Positions 21,607 through 31,576 of a stretch of 55,262 nt of DNA are shown here, piece after piece. The number at the start of each line of letters is the position of its first letter. Positions within the stretch are counted from its first letter, which is position 1. Origin of the DNA: Cupriavidus sp. D384 (GTDB lineage Bacteria > Pseudomonadota > Gammaproteobacteria > Burkholderiales > Burkholderiaceae); NCBI RefSeq assembly GCF_001652915.1, contig NZ_BBQI01000028.1:1-55262 (forward strand), given 5' to 3'. Both the position numbers and the translations under genes were made by a program. Below the pieces are notes generated by a model. It ran no database searches, was not told the origin of the DNA, and saw nothing but the letters and a program-made list of their open reading frames with translations.

Positions 21607-22485
21607 ATGGCGGCAATTACCGCAAGCATGGTTGCAGAACTGCGCGCGAAGACCGACGCGCCGATGATGGAATGCAAGAAGGCCCTGACGGAAGCCGACG
21701 GCGACCTGGACAAGGCTGAAGAACTGCTGCGCGTCAAGCTGGGCAACAAGGCCAGCAAGGCCGCGTCGCGCGTGACCGCCGAAGGCATCGTGGCCACGTA
21801 CATCGACGGCACCACGGGCTCGCTGGTCGAACTGAACTGCGAAACCGACTTCGTGTCGAAGAACGACGACTTCCTGGGCTTTGCCGCCAAGGTTGCCGAA
21901 CTGATCGCCAAGCAGGCTCCGGCCGACGTGGCAGCCCTGTCGGCCCTGGAAATGGACGGCTCGACGGTTGACGCCGTGCGCTCGGCCCTGATCGGCAAGA
22001 TCGGCGAGAACATGACGATCCGCCGTTTCGTGCGCTACGCCAATGGTGGCAAGCTGGCTTCGTACCTGCACGGCACGCGTATCGGCGTGATGGTCGAGTT
22101 CGACGGTGACGAAACCGCCGCCAAGGACGTTGCCATGCACGTGGCCGCCATGAAGCCGGTGTCGCTGTCGTCGGAGCAAGTGCCCGCCGAGCTGATCGCC
22201 AAGGAGCGCAGCATCGCCGAGCAGAAGGCTGCCGAATCGGGCAAGCCGGCTGAAATCGCCGCCAAGATGGTGGAAGGTTCGGTCCAGAAGTACCTGAAGG
22301 AAGTGTCGCTGCTGAACCAGCCGTTCGTGAAGAACGACAAGCAGACCGTCGAGCAGATGCTGAAGGCCGTCAACACCAACGTGAAGGGTTTCACCCTGTA
22401 CGTGGTGGGCGAAGGCATCGAGAAGAAGCAGGACGACTTCGCTGCTGAAGTGGCTGCCCAGGTGGCCGCCGCCCAGAAGGGCTGA
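21607..22485 (+). CDS. tsf: translation elongation factor Ts
   Basis: EF-Ts exchanges GDP for GTP on EF-Tu. The 292-residue protein opens with the UBA-like [22 protein letters not shown], followed by the paired signature segments [20 protein letters not shown] and [16 protein letters not shown]. The C-terminal helices ([17 protein letters not shown]) are as expected. AAGGAG precedes ATG 21607. The 166-bp gap after rpsB carries a terminator and an imperfect inverted repeat (ATCCGC...GCGGAT) just before the start. Confidence 0.98.
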   Translation: MAAITASMVAELRAKTDAPMMECKKALTEADGDLDKAEELLRVKLGNKASKAASRVTAEGIVATYIDGTTGSLVELNCETDFVSKNDDFLGFAAKVAELIAKQAPADVAALSALEMDGSTVDAVRSALIGKIGENMTIRRFVRYANGGKLASYLHGTRIGVMVEFDGDETAAKDVAMHVAAMKPVSLSSEQVPAELIAKERSIAEQKAAESGKPAEIAAKMVEGSVQKYLKEVSLLNQPFVKNDKQTVEQMLKAVNTNVKGFTLYVVGEGIEKKQDDFAAEVAAQVAAAQKG

Positions 22486-22789
22486 TGTCCGGGTGGCCGG
22501 ACGGGTTTCCCTGGCGGGATGCCCGGTCTGCCACCGTATAATGCCGAGGGGCGCCGCAAGGTGCCCCTCTGCACAAGTACGGTTGCCATGCGCGCCGTGC
22601 CAGTCAGTTTTCGCAGTCACCTGCAATAAGCGCGCCTTTAGCGGGGTGATGCCGGCAGATGACGGCGAAAACCGGCTTTCCAGCTGTCAAGCAGTCCAAA
22701 TTCATGCGCGGCCGGTGCGCAGTTGCGTTGTGCCGCCCGCGCCCATCCATCCGTTCAAACGAGCGACTAGAACCTGCCCGAGGGTGAAC
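22486..22789 (+). promoter_or_regulatory. 304-bp pyrH leader region with promoter and hairpins
   Basis: Just after the tsf stop GTCCGG (22487-22492) pairs with CCGGAC (22497-22502). A perfect -10 TATAAT lies at 22537-22542 with a poor -35. Immediately after it GAGGGGCGCC (22546-22555) and GGTGCCCCTC (22560-22569) form a 10-bp stem (one G-U) capped by a GCAA tetraloop. The remaining 220 nt show no gene I trust; a 13-codon frame at 22588-22629 has no supporting evidence. Confidence 0.5.
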
Positions 22790-23500
22790 ATGCCAGCCTA
22801 CAAGCGCGTCCTTCTGAAACTGTCCGGTGAAGCCCTTATGGGCGACGATGCCTTCGGCATCAACCGGGCGACCATCGAAGGCATGGTCAATGACATTGCC
22901 GAAATCGTGAAGCTGGGCGTCCAGGTTGCGGTTGTCATCGGCGGCGGCAACATTTTCCGCGGCGTCGCCGGCGGTGCGGCCGGCATGGACCGTGCCACGG
23001 CCGACTACATGGGCATGCTGGCCACGATGATGAACGCGCTGGCCCTGCAGGACGCCATGCGCCACGCCAATATCGAAGGCCGCGTGCAATCGGCGCTGCG
23101 CATGGACCAGGTGGTGGAGCCCTACATCCGCCCCCGCGCCATCCGCCAGCTCGAGGAAGGCAAGGTCGTGATCTTTGCCGCCGGCACCGGCAATCCGTTC
23201 TTCACCACCGATACGGCCGCCGCGCTGCGCGGCTCGGAAATTGGCGCGGAAATCGTGCTGAAGGCCACCAAGGTGGACGGCGTCTACACGGCCGACCCCA
23301 AGAAGGATCCGAGCGCCACGCGCTATACGACGATTACGTTCGACGAAGCCATTTCCCGCAACCTGCAGGTCATGGACGCTACCGCGTTCGCGCTGTGCCG
23401 CGACCAGAAGCTGCCGATCAAGGTGTTCTCGATCGTCAAGCCGGGCGCCCTGAAGCGCGTGATCCTGGGTGAGGACGAAGGTACGCTAGTGCACGTTTAA
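22790..23500 (+). CDS. pyrH: uridylate kinase
   Basis: Hexameric amino-acid-kinase-fold UMP kinase, making UDP from UMP. The 236-residue product matches family size. Motifs are [29 protein letters not shown], and the UMP-binding [38 protein letters not shown] and [15 protein letters not shown] follow. The frame is open 99 codons upstream, but similarity begins at MPAYKRVLL (ATG 22790). A GAGGG lies 5 nt upstream. Confidence 0.97.
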   Translation: MPAYKRVLLKLSGEALMGDDAFGINRATIEGMVNDIAEIVKLGVQVAVVIGGGNIFRGVAGGAAGMDRATADYMGMLATMMNALALQDAMRHANIEGRVQSALRMDQVVEPYIRPRAIRQLEEGKVVIFAAGTGNPFFTTDTAAALRGSEIGAEIVLKATKVDGVYTADPKKDPSATRYTTITFDEAISRNLQVMDATAFALCRDQKLPIKVFSIVKPGALKRVILGEDEGTLVHV

Positions 23501-23562
23501 GCAGTCCGGACCGCATCAAAATGCTGATTCGGTCTGGCCTGAGAGTAGAATGTTTCATTTTC

Positions 23563-23581
23563 GATCCCGCCCGGCGGGATC
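23563..23581 (+). other. hairpin between pyrH and frr
   Basis: GATCCCGC (23563-23570) and GCGGGATC (23574-23581) pair perfectly around a CCG triloop, about 27 nt before the frr ATG. A TAGAAT at 23546-23551 could be a -10 for frr, but its -35 is poor. No T tract follows, so it is more likely an mRNA structure than a terminator. Confidence 0.4.
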
Positions 23582-23608
23582 CTGTCTGGCTGTTTTCCGG
23601 AGGTAATC

Positions 23609-24169
23609 ATGACCGTCGCCGACACTAAGAAGAGCGCCGAGCAGAAGATGCAGAAGTCGATCGAAGCCTTCAGGGCCGATCTGGCGAAAATTCGTACCGG
23701 CCGTGCGCACACTGGCCTGCTCGACCACGTTCAGGTGGATTACTACGGTTCGCCGGTGCCGATCAGCCAGGTGGCCAACGTTGGCCTGGGCGATGCCCGC
23801 ACGATTACCGTGCAACCGTGGGAAAAGAAGATGGTGCAGGCCGTGGAAAAGGCAATCCGCGACGCCGACCTGGGCCTGAACCCCGCCACGATGGGCGACG
23901 TGATCCGCGTGCCGATGCCTCCGCTGACCGAAGAGCGCCGCAAGGAGCTGATCAAGGTGGTGAAGAGCGAGGCCGAGGGCGCCAAGGTGGCCGTGCGCAA
24001 TCTGCGCCGCGACGCCAACGAGCAGTTCAAGAAGCTGGTCAAGGACAAGACCATCTCGGAAGACGACGAGCGCCGTGGCACGGACGATGTCCAGAAGCTG
24101 ACGGACAAGTATGTTGGCGAGATCGACAAGCTCGTCGCCGAGAAAGAGAAGGAGATCTTGACGGTGTAA
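23609..24169 (+). CDS. frr: ribosome recycling factor
   Basis: RRF, with EF-G, splits post-termination ribosomes. The 186-residue protein has the three-helix bundle and small beta domain of the family: [53 protein letters not shown], and [17 protein letters not shown] strong SD (CCGGAGG) lies 6 nt before ATG 23609. Confidence 0.98.
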   Translation: MTVADTKKSAEQKMQKSIEAFRADLAKIRTGRAHTGLLDHVQVDYYGSPVPISQVANVGLGDARTITVQPWEKKMVQAVEKAIRDADLGLNPATMGDVIRVPMPPLTEERRKELIKVVKSEAEGAKVAVRNLRRDANEQFKKLVKDKTISEDDERRGTDDVQKLTDKYVGEIDKLVAEKEKEILTV

Positions 24170-24221
24170 GGCCGTCCCGGCGGCCCGTCCGCCGGGGTTG
24201 TCCCAGCCCGTCCGCGAATCC

Positions 24222-24992
24222 ATGCAGCATATCAGTTCGACGCTCGGCGTTCCCGATACCACCTATGTGCCACGACACGTTGCCATCATCATGGATGGGA
24301 ACGGCCGCTGGGCGACAAAGCGTCACCTGCCGCGCGTGGCCGGCCACACGCGGGGTCTGGATACCGTGCGCGAAATCGTGCAGGCCTGCGCCGCACGCGG
24401 CGTGCAGTACCTGACCCTGTTCGCATTCAGTTCCGAGAACTGGCGCCGTCCTGCGGACGAAGTGTCGTTCCTGATGCGCCTGTTCATGACCGCCCTGCGT
24501 CGCGAGGTGGTGCGGATGCATGCCAACAACATCCGCCTGCGCGTGGTGGGCGATCTGGCGCGCTTCAGTCCGCGTATCCAGCAGATGATCAAGGACGCCG
24601 AGGCGCGTACGGCCGGCAACACGGGCCTGACCGTGACCATCGCCGCCAACTACGGCGGCCGGTGGGACCTGCTGCAGGCCATGCGCAAGATGCTGGCCCG
24701 CTCGCCCATGCTCGAGGGGGACTCGATCGACGAGTCGTTGCTGGCCCCGCACCTGGCCATGGCCTACGCGCCGGAGCCGGACCTCTTCATCCGGACTGGC
24801 GGCGAACAGCGCATCAGCAATTTCCTGCTTTGGCAGCTCGCCTATACCGAGCTGTATTTCACCGATACCTTCTGGCCCGACTTTGACGCCGCGGAACTCG
24901 ACAAGGCGTTTGCGTCGTACCGCCAGCGAGAGCGCCGTTTTGGCCGGACCAGCGCCCAGGTCGTGGCGCCGGGCCTGTCGGGAACGGCCTGA
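24222..24992 (+). CDS. uppS: undecaprenyl diphosphate synthase
   Basis: cis-Prenyltransferase that makes the C55 carrier lipid for peptidoglycan and O-antigen. From ATG 24222 the product is 256 residues. Catalytic Asp25 lies in [12 protein letters not shown]; other signatures are [27 protein letters not shown], and the C-terminal [24 protein letters not shown] at 24198 would add eight residues; neither start has a strong SD. It precedes cdsA by 39 bp in the conserved order frr-uppS-cdsA-dxr. Confidence 0.96.
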   Translation: MQHISSTLGVPDTTYVPRHVAIIMDGNGRWATKRHLPRVAGHTRGLDTVREIVQACAARGVQYLTLFAFSSENWRRPADEVSFLMRLFMTALRREVVRMHANNIRLRVVGDLARFSPRIQQMIKDAEARTAGNTGLTVTIAANYGGRWDLLQAMRKMLARSPMLEGDSIDESLLAPHLAMAYAPEPDLFIRTGGEQRISNFLLWQLAYTELYFTDTFWPDFDAAELDKAFASYRQRERRFGRTSAQVVAPGLSGTA

Positions 24993-25031
24993 GGCCGGCC
25001 GTACCTTCATACCAACGGGAACCGCAGCCGC

Positions 25032-25853
25032 ATGCTTCTGACCCGCGTTATCACCGCCGTATGCCTGTTGCTGTTGATCCTGCCGATCCTGTTCCTGGCG
25101 CCGCCCACGGCGCTGGCGGGCCTGGTGGCGGTCATCGTGCTGCTGGGCGGTTGGGAATTCGGCCGCCTGATCGGCCTGCCACGTCCGTGGCCCTACGTCT
25201 ATGCCGTGGCATGCCTGGTGGCGCTGCTTGCCTGGCACCTGGCACCATCCGGATTTGCCATCGACTGGCTGCTTGAGGCGTCGCTCGTTGCCTGGGGCGT
25301 GGCACTGGTGCTGCTGGCGCGCGGCGTACGCAAGGCGACCCCCGGATTTACCGTGCTGGGTGCCGTGCTCGGGCTGATCATGCTGCCGGCCTTTGGTCAT
25401 GCGGTCATGGCGCTGCGTGTCGCAGGGGTTGGCGTGCTGCTGACCGCCGCCGTGCTGGTCTGGGCCGCCGATATTGGCGCCTATTTTGTTGGCAAGGCGA
25501 TCGGCAAGCGCAAGCTCGCACCGGCCATCAGCCCGGGCAAGTCCTGGGAGGGTGCGATTGGCGGCTGGCTGCTGGCGATGATCGTGGCACTGGGCCTGGC
25601 GGCAAGCCACGCCTTCGCACCCACCTGGTACTCGCTGGTTGCCGACAAGGTCGGCCTGGGCGTGCTGGCCGTGCTGACGACGCTGCTGGTGGCAGCCAGC
25701 GTGGTCGGCGATCTGTTCGAGTCGCTGCTCAAGCGACAGGTCGGCATCAAGGACAGCAGCCGGCTGCTGCCCGGCCACGGCGGCGTTCTGGACCGCATCG
25801 ACGCGCTGATCCCGGTATTCCCGCTGGCGGCGCTGCTGCTGTCCTGGGTCTGA
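25032..25853 (+). CDS. cdsA: phosphatidate cytidylyltransferase
   Basis: Integral membrane enzyme making CDP-diacylglycerol from phosphatidate and CTP, the branch point of phospholipid synthesis. The 273 residues are dominated by hydrophobic helices (about eight). The C-terminal CDP-DAG synthase signature reads KDSSRLLPGHGGVLDRIDAL. GAYFVGKAIGKRKLAPAISPGKSWEG lies just before it. The start is ATG 25032, directly at the hydrophobic N terminus. Confidence 0.96.
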   Translation: MLLTRVITAVCLLLLILPILFLAPPTALAGLVAVIVLLGGWEFGRLIGLPRPWPYVYAVACLVALLAWHLAPSGFAIDWLLEASLVAWGVALVLLARGVRKATPGFTVLGAVLGLIMLPAFGHAVMALRVAGVGVLLTAAVLVWAADIGAYFVGKAIGKRKLAPAISPGKSWEGAIGGWLLAMIVALGLAASHAFAPTWYSLVADKVGLGVLAVLTTLLVAASVVGDLFESLLKRQVGIKDSSRLLPGHGGVLDRIDALIPVFPLAALLLSWV

Positions 25854-25877
25854 TCACAACTGAATTCGTCTGGTTAT

Positions 25878-27056
25878 ATGCAACGCATTACGATTCTGGG
25901 CGCCACGGGTTCCATCGGCGAAAGCACGTTGGACGTGGTGCGCCGTCATCCCGACCGCTACACGGTGCATGCGCTCAGCGCCCATCGCCAGGTGGACAAG
26001 CTGGCAGCGGCCTGCGCCGAGTTCCGCCCCGCGCGGGCGGTGGTGGGGTCGGCCGAGGCCGCGAGCGAGCTTGAGGGCAAGCTGCGTGCGGCAGGTGTGG
26101 CTACCGAAGTCGGCTACGGCCCGGAGGCGCTGGAATCGATCGCCGCGGATGCGCAAACCGATGCCGTGATGGCCGCCATCGTTGGCGCGGCCGGCCTGCG
26201 TTCGTCGCTGGCAGCGGCGCGTGCGGGCAAGCGCGTGCTGCTCGCCAACAAGGAATCACTGGTGATGTCGGGCAGCATCTTCATGGATGCGGTGCATCAT
26301 CACGGCGCCACGCTGCTGCCGATCGACAGCGAACACAACGCGATTTTCCAGTGCCTGCCGACCAGCGACCCGCGTTATGGCGCGGGGGTGTCGAAGGTGC
26401 TGCTGACGGCGTCGGGCGGCCCATTCCGGACCCGCGACCCGTCGACGCTGCATGACATCACGCCGGATCAGGCCTGCGCGCACCCGAAGTGGGTGATGGG
26501 CCGCAAGATCTCGGTGGATTCGGCCACGATGATGAACAAGGGGCTTGAGGTCATCGAGGCGCACTGGCTGTTTGGCGCCCCGGCCGACAAGATCGAGGTA
26601 CTGATTCACCCGCAAAGCATCGTGCATTCGATGGTGGCCTATGCCGACGGATCGGTGCTGGCGCAGTTGGGCAACCCCGACATGCGTACGCCGATCGCCT
26701 ACGGCATGGCATACCCGGAGCGGATCGATTCGGGAGTGACGCCGCTGGACCTGACCGTGGCGGGCGGCCTCCATTTCGAGACGCCGGATCTTGGGCGCTT
26801 CCCGTGCCTGGGGCTGGCCTTCGATGCGCTGCGCGCCGGTGGTGTGGCGCCGGCCGTGCTCAATGCTGCAAACGAGATGGCGGTGGAGGCGTTCCTGGCC
26901 GGAAATATCCGGTTCACGGATATCGCCCGCGTCGTGGCCAGTGTGCTGGAGCAGCCGGCCGAAGGGGAAGCCGGATCGCTCGAAGGCGTGCTGGCTGCCG
27001 ATGCCGCGGCTCGTGAGGCCGCCCAGGCACTGCTGAAACAACTGGCCGGCCGCTGA
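25878..27056 (+). CDS. dxr: 1-deoxy-D-xylulose 5-phosphate reductoisomerase
   Basis: Second enzyme of the MEP isoprenoid pathway, feeding UppS. The 392-residue protein has an NADPH-binding N terminus ([19 protein letters not shown]). [12 protein letters not shown] and the metal/substrate motif [15 protein letters not shown] follow. The active-site loop region ([32 protein letters not shown]) and the C-terminal helical domain with [12 protein letters not shown] are intact. Start ATG 25878, 24 bp after the cdsA stop. Confidence 0.97.
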   Translation: MQRITILGATGSIGESTLDVVRRHPDRYTVHALSAHRQVDKLAAACAEFRPARAVVGSAEAASELEGKLRAAGVATEVGYGPEALESIAADAQTDAVMAAIVGAAGLRSSLAAARAGKRVLLANKESLVMSGSIFMDAVHHHGATLLPIDSEHNAIFQCLPTSDPRYGAGVSKVLLTASGGPFRTRDPSTLHDITPDQACAHPKWVMGRKISVDSATMMNKGLEVIEAHWLFGAPADKIEVLIHPQSIVHSMVAYADGSVLAQLGNPDMRTPIAYGMAYPERIDSGVTPLDLTVAGGLHFETPDLGRFPCLGLAFDALRAGGVAPAVLNAANEMAVEAFLAGNIRFTDIARVVASVLEQPAEGEAGSLEGVLAADAAAREAAQALLKQLAGR

Positions 27057-27106
27057 TCGGCATTACGATCGCGGCGAGGCCCGGATCTGGAAAGAGGTGA
27101 TTTGCC

Positions 27107-28504
27107 ATGCAAACCGTTATCGCGTTCGTTGTCGCCCTCTGTATCCTGATCTTTGTTCACGAGATGGGGCATTACCTGGCCGCGCGTGCGTGCGGGGTCA
27201 AGGTCCTGCGATTTTCGATCGGCTTTGGCCGCCCGCTGGCCCGCTGGGTCAGCAAGGGGCGCGACCGCACCGAGTGGACGCTGGCGGCCATCCCGCTGGG
27301 TGGCTACGTCAAGATGCTGGACGAGCGGGAGCGCGACCCGGAGGCCGACCTGCCTATTGACCCGGCCGATCTTCCGCGCGCGTTCAACCGCCAGCCCGTG
27401 GGCAAGCGCTTTGTCATCGTTGCTGCCGGCCCGCTGGCCAATTTCGCGCTGGCTATCGCCCTTTATCTGGTGCTGTTCGCCGGCGGCATGCGCGAGCCCG
27501 TGCCCGTGCTGGCCGCGCCGGCAGCCAATACGGCGGCGGCGCAGGCCGGGGTGCGGGACGGCGACCGCGTGCTGTCGCTGACCGCGAACGGTCAGAGCGA
27601 ACCTGTACGATCCTGGAACGACCTGCGCATGGCCGTGTTCGCGCAGGGTTTTGGCGATACGAGCGCGGTCATGCACGTTCGTGGTGCGGATGGCGCCGAG
27701 CGCGATATCCCGCTGGGGCGGCTCCCCGATACGGGCGGCAATCCTGATCAGGACCCGCTGGCGACGCTGGGTCTGGCGCTGAAGGGCGGTCCGGTCACCA
27801 TTACCGAGATCGTTGCCGATTCCGCGGCGCAACGGGCAGGTCTGCGCGCTGGCGACAAGGTGGTGGCCTGGGAGGGCCAGCCGCTGACCCAGGCCGGCGA
27901 ACTGATTCGTGGGGTCCGGGCGCGACCGGGCCAGGGCGTCACGCTGGGGATCGAGCGCGCAGGTCAGCGCCTGGACGTGGCCGTCAAGCTCGACGCCGCC
28001 CCGGGCGGCAAGGCTGGCGCAGAAGGCGCGCCGGCGCCGATGGTGGGCAAGCTGGGCGCCGCGCTGAACCAGGCCGTGCAGACCGAAACCGTCCGCTATC
28101 CGTTTACTCAGGCGCTGGCCCGCGCCGCGGACCAGGTCTGGAGCACCAGCACGCTGTCCCTGAAGCTGCTCGGGAAGATGCTCGTGGGCCAGGCGTCGCT
28201 GCAGAACCTGAGCGGCCCGCTGACGGTGGCCGACTATGCCGGACGGGCTGCCAACATGGGCTGGCAGCCGTTCGTGAGCTTCCTTGCGCTGGTCAGTGTC
28301 AGCCTCGGTGTACTGAATTTGTTACCTATTCCGGTGCTGGATGGGGGGCATTTGCTGTATTATTGCGTGGAATTTTTGACTGGCAGGCCTGTACCAGACC
28401 ACTGGCAAGCGATGCTGCAGAAGGTCGGCATCGCATGCATCTTGCTCCTGACCTCACTCGCTTTGTTCAATGACGTCAGCCGACTGTTTCTTGCGCGCGG
28501 CTAG
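27107..28504 (+). CDS. rseP: site-2 protease RseP
   Basis: Inner-membrane zinc metalloprotease that cleaves anti-sigma factor RseA within the membrane to activate the envelope stress sigma factor. Of 465 residues, the first helix holds HEMGH (residues 18-22). Two PDZ domains follow in the middle (AAAQAGVRDGDRVLSL and SAAQRAGLRAGDKVVAWEG). The last helices carry the third zinc ligand in LLPIPVLDGGHLLYY (about 403-417). The start is ATG 27107, preceded by AAAGAGGTG. Position before bamA and skp links the protease to outer-membrane biogenesis. Confidence 0.96.
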   Translation: MQTVIAFVVALCILIFVHEMGHYLAARACGVKVLRFSIGFGRPLARWVSKGRDRTEWTLAAIPLGGYVKMLDERERDPEADLPIDPADLPRAFNRQPVGKRFVIVAAGPLANFALAIALYLVLFAGGMREPVPVLAAPAANTAAAQAGVRDGDRVLSLTANGQSEPVRSWNDLRMAVFAQGFGDTSAVMHVRGADGAERDIPLGRLPDTGGNPDQDPLATLGLALKGGPVTITEIVADSAAQRAGLRAGDKVVAWEGQPLTQAGELIRGVRARPGQGVTLGIERAGQRLDVAVKLDAAPGGKAGAEGAPAPMVGKLGAALNQAVQTETVRYPFTQALARAADQVWSTSTLSLKLLGKMLVGQASLQNLSGPLTVADYAGRAANMGWQPFVSFLALVSVSLGVLNLLPIPVLDGGHLLYYCVEFLTGRPVPDHWQAMLQKVGIACILLLTSLALFNDVSRLFLARG

Positions 28505-28551
28505 TTTCGCGCAGCCGGAAACGCCAGTCGGACGGGGGCGGTCGTATCTCG

Positions 28552-28566
28552 CGGGGATATTCCCCG
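28552..28566 (+). other. hairpin in the rseP-bamA spacer
   Basis: CGGGGA (28552-28557) and TCCCCG (28561-28566) pair around a TAT loop in the 160-bp gap before bamA. No T tract follows. I looked for a sigma-E type promoter here and found only a weak GGAAAC box at 28517-28522 with unsuitable spacing. Confidence 0.3.
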
Positions 28567-28664
28567 TCGGGAAGGATCAGTCGTGCCGGTATTGTCAGGC
28601 GTAGCTGCAATCGGTGCTGGAGCCAACACCCTGCATGAAATCGATGAGGAAGAGGGGATCGACT

Positions 28665-30974
28665 TTGATCAGAAATAAGCGCATCTCGCTGGGCTTGCTG
28701 ACGAGTGCCATTATTGCGGCATGGAGCCCGGCGGGCTGGGCCGCAGATCCGTTTGTGGTCAAGGATATTCGCGTTGAAGGCCTGCAGCGCGTGGAACCAG
28801 GTACCGTCTTTGGCTACCTGCCCGTGCGCGTCGGCGAAACCTTCACCGATGACAAGGGCGCCGACGCCATCCGTGCGCTCTACAATACCGGGTTTTTCAA
28901 GGACGTGCAGATCCGCGCCGAAGACGGCGTGCTGGTTGTACAGGTCGAGGAACGCCCGGCGATTTCCCAGCTTGAATTTGTCGGCATCAAGGAATTCGAC
29001 AAGGACACGCTGCGCCGCTCGCTGCGGGCAGTGGGCGTGGCCGAAGCGCGCTATTACGACAAGGCGCTGATCGACAAGGCCGAGCAGGAACTGAAGCGCC
29101 AGTACGTGGCCCGTGGCTACTACGCTGCCGAAGTTCAAACCACCGTGACGCCGGTGGACCGCAACCGCGTGTCCGTGGTGTTCAACGTGGAAGAAGGCCC
29201 GGTCGCGAAAATCCGCCAGATCAATATCGTCGGCAACAAGGCTTTCAAGGAAGGCACGCTGCGCGATGAAATGCAGCTGTCCACGCCGAACTGGCTGTCG
29301 TGGTACACCAAGAACGATCTGTATTCCAAGCAGAAGCTCACGGCCGACCTGGAAGCGCTGCGCTCGTTCTACCTGAATCGCGGCTATCTGGAATTCCAGA
29401 TCGAGTCGACCCAGGTATCGATCACGCCTGACAAGAAGGATATCTACCTGACGCTGAACATCGCCGAAGGCGAGCAGTTCAAGGTGTCGGATATCCACCT
29501 GGCCGGCGAACTGCTGGGCAAGCAGGAAGAAATGCAGAAGCTGCTGCAGCTGAAGAAGGGCGATATTTTCTCGTCCGAAAAGCTGACGGCCAGCACGAAG
29601 GCCATCACCGATCTGCTCGGTACGTACGGCTACGCATTCACGACGATCAACCCGCAACCGCAGATCGACAAGGAAAAGCGCGAAGTGGCGCTGACCCTGA
29701 TGGTCGATCCGGGCCGTCGCGTCTACGTGCGCCGCGTGAACGTCGTGGGCAACAGCAAGACGCGCGACGAAGTGGTACGCCGCGAAATGCGCCAGATGGA
29801 AAGCTCGTGGTTCGACAGCGAGAAGCTCCAGCAGTCGCAGGCGCGTATCAACCGTACCGGCTACTTCACGGATACGAACATCACGACCGAGGACGTGCCC
29901 GGCGCGCCTGACCAGGTGGATGTGAACGTAAATGTGACGGAAAAGCCGACTGGTCAGATCAGCCTCGGTCTCGGTTTCTCGTCGACCGACAAACTCGTGC
30001 TGCAGGCCGGCCTGCGTCAGGACAACGTGTTCGGTTCCGGTACCAGTCTGGGCCTCGATGTGAACACGGCCAAGTCGTTCCGTACGATCGCGCTGACGCA
30101 GTACGATCCGTACTTCACGGTGGACGGCATCAGCCGCTCGACCGATATCTATTACCGTACGTCCCGCCCGCTGTACTACACGGGCGACCAGGACTACAAG
30201 ATCGTGTCGGCCGGTGGCGGCTTCAAGTTCGGCGTGCCGTTCTCTGAGAACGACACAGTGTTCTTCGGTATCGGCTACGAGCGTACCCAGGTCTATACCT
30301 CGGTCAACACGCCGAGCCAGTACACGGCCTGGCTGCAGAAGATTGGCAAGGCCAGTGGCGATCCGATCAACAACTTCCCGTTCACGGTTGGCTGGGCTCG
30401 CGACCGCCGGGACAGTGCGCTGATCCCGACCAAGGGTCCGTACACCCAGGCCAACCTGGAAATCGGCGTGCCGGGCGGCGACACGCAGTACTATCGCGCC
30501 AGCTTCCAGCAGCAGTACTTCTATCCGATCTCGAAGGCCTTCACGCTGGCATTCAACGGTGAGGTGGCCTACGGCCACGGCTACGGCAATACGCCGTTCC
30601 CGGTGTTCAAGTACTTCTATGCCGGTGGTATCGGTTCGGTCCGCGGCTACCAGACCAGCACGCTGGGTCCGAAGGACCAGAACGGCAACCCGGTGGGCGG
30701 TGCCTCGAAGATGATCGGTAACGTGGAATTCGTATTCCCGCTGCCGGGCTCGGGTGTTGACCGTACGCTGCGTCTGTTCACGTTCTTCGACTTCGGTAAC
30801 GTCTACCAGGAAGGCGCGCCGATCACCATCAGCGACCTGAAGTATTCGACCGGTTTCGGTATGTCGTGGCTGTCGCCGATCGGCCCGCTGAAGGTCAGCA
30901 TGGGCTTCCCGCTGAAGAAGGACGAGAACGACAAGGTTCAGCGGTTCCAGTTCCAGATTGGTACCGCGTTCTGA
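28665..30974 (+). CDS. bamA: outer membrane protein assembly factor BamA
   Basis: Omp85-family core of the BAM complex. A signal peptide (IRNKRISLGLLTSAIIAAWSP, cleavage near GWAA-DPF) is followed by five POTRA domains to about residue 420. The first POTRA reads VKDIRVEGLQRVEPGTVFGYL. A 16-strand barrel follows, with the lid-loop motif GGIGSVRGYQTSTLGP, and the protein ends in an aromatic strand with terminal Phe (FQFQIGTAF), the usual BAM signal. Start choice: TTG 28665 has AGGGGA 8 nt upstream and gives a normal signal peptide. In-frame ATGs at 28635 and 28644 add up to ten basic residues but lack a good SD. Confidence 0.95.
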   Translation: MIRNKRISLGLLTSAIIAAWSPAGWAADPFVVKDIRVEGLQRVEPGTVFGYLPVRVGETFTDDKGADAIRALYNTGFFKDVQIRAEDGVLVVQVEERPAISQLEFVGIKEFDKDTLRRSLRAVGVAEARYYDKALIDKAEQELKRQYVARGYYAAEVQTTVTPVDRNRVSVVFNVEEGPVAKIRQINIVGNKAFKEGTLRDEMQLSTPNWLSWYTKNDLYSKQKLTADLEALRSFYLNRGYLEFQIESTQVSITPDKKDIYLTLNIAEGEQFKVSDIHLAGELLGKQEEMQKLLQLKKGDIFSSEKLTASTKAITDLLGTYGYAFTTINPQPQIDKEKREVALTLMVDPGRRVYVRRVNVVGNSKTRDEVVRREMRQMESSWFDSEKLQQSQARINRTGYFTDTNITTEDVPGAPDQVDVNVNVTEKPTGQISLGLGFSSTDKLVLQAGLRQDNVFGSGTSLGLDVNTAKSFRTIALTQYDPYFTVDGISRSTDIYYRTSRPLYYTGDQDYKIVSAGGGFKFGVPFSENDTVFFGIGYERTQVYTSVNTPSQYTAWLQKIGKASGDPINNFPFTVGWARDRRDSALIPTKGPYTQANLEIGVPGGDTQYYRASFQQQYFYPISKAFTLAFNGEVAYGHGYGNTPFPVFKYFYAGGIGSVRGYQTSTLGPKDQNGNPVGGASKMIGNVEFVFPLPGSGVDRTLRLFTFFDFGNVYQEGAPITISDLKYSTGFGMSWLSPIGPLKVSMGFPLKKDENDKVQRFQFQIGTAF

Positions 30975-30994
30975 TCCCCAAAAGGATTTGTTTG

Positions 30995-31525
30995 ATGAAA
31001 CTCCACACTCCACTGATCAAATCCCTGAGCGCGGCCGCGCTGGCCGCTGCGGCCCTTTGCGCGGCGGCCCCGGCGATGGCTCAGGAGGCGCGCATTGCCG
31101 CGGTGAATTCGGAGCGTATCCTGCGTGACTCGCAGCCGGCGAAGGCCGCGCAGGTCAAGCTCGAGCAGGAATTCTCCAAGCGCGACCGCGAACTGCAGGA
31201 CATGGCCCAGAAGATCAAGGCCATGGCTGACAAGCTCGACAAGGACACGGCCGTGCTGGCCGACGCCGACCGCCAGCGCCGCCAGCGCGAGGTGGCCGAC
31301 CTCGATCGTGAATTCCAGCGCAAGCAGCGCGAGTTCCGCGAGGACCTGAATCAACGTCGTAACGAAGAACTGGCCCAGGTCCTGGAGCGCGCCAACCGCG
31401 TGATCCGTCAACTGGCCGAGCAGCGCAAGTACGACCTGATCGTGCAGGAAGCGGTCTACGTCAATCCGCGCATCGACATCACGGACGACGTGATGAAGGC
31501 GCTGAACGCCGGCTCGGGCAAGTAA
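30995..31525 (+). CDS. skp: periplasmic chaperone Skp/OmpH
   Basis: 176-residue periplasmic chaperone that carries unfolded outer-membrane proteins to BamA. The signal peptide (residues 1-30) ends APAMA-QEARIAAV. The mature part is mostly charged helix (KLEQEFSKRDRELQDMAQK, REFREDLNQRRNEELAQVL) and closes with the family strand YDLIVQEAVYVNPRIDIT. The ATG at 30995 has AAAGGA upstream. It lies 20 bp after bamA, the conserved order. Confidence 0.95.
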   Translation: MKLHTPLIKSLSAAALAAAALCAAAPAMAQEARIAAVNSERILRDSQPAKAAQVKLEQEFSKRDRELQDMAQKIKAMADKLDKDTAVLADADRQRRQREVADLDREFQRKQREFREDLNQRRNEELAQVLERANRVIRQLAEQRKYDLIVQEAVYVNPRIDITDDVMKALNAGSGK

Positions 31526-31576
31526 GCGGCGGGCGCTCGCGCGCCGCTTTTCGCTTTTTATCAAGGAAGTACCGCC

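Noticed and set aside
22588..22629. 13-codon leader peptide before pyrH ([13 protein letters not shown])
   Set aside because: No SD, no repeated regulatory codon, and no terminator/antiterminator pair that it could control.
28505..28664. Sigma-E type promoter before bamA
   Set aside because: Only a GGAAAC box at 28517-28522 is visible; the spacing to any TCTGA- or CGTA-like -10 is wrong.
28476..31013. 845-codon minus-strand frame opposite bamA
   Set aside because: Composition is that of an antisense shadow (many Arg, His, Val, Leu), with no recognisable motif.
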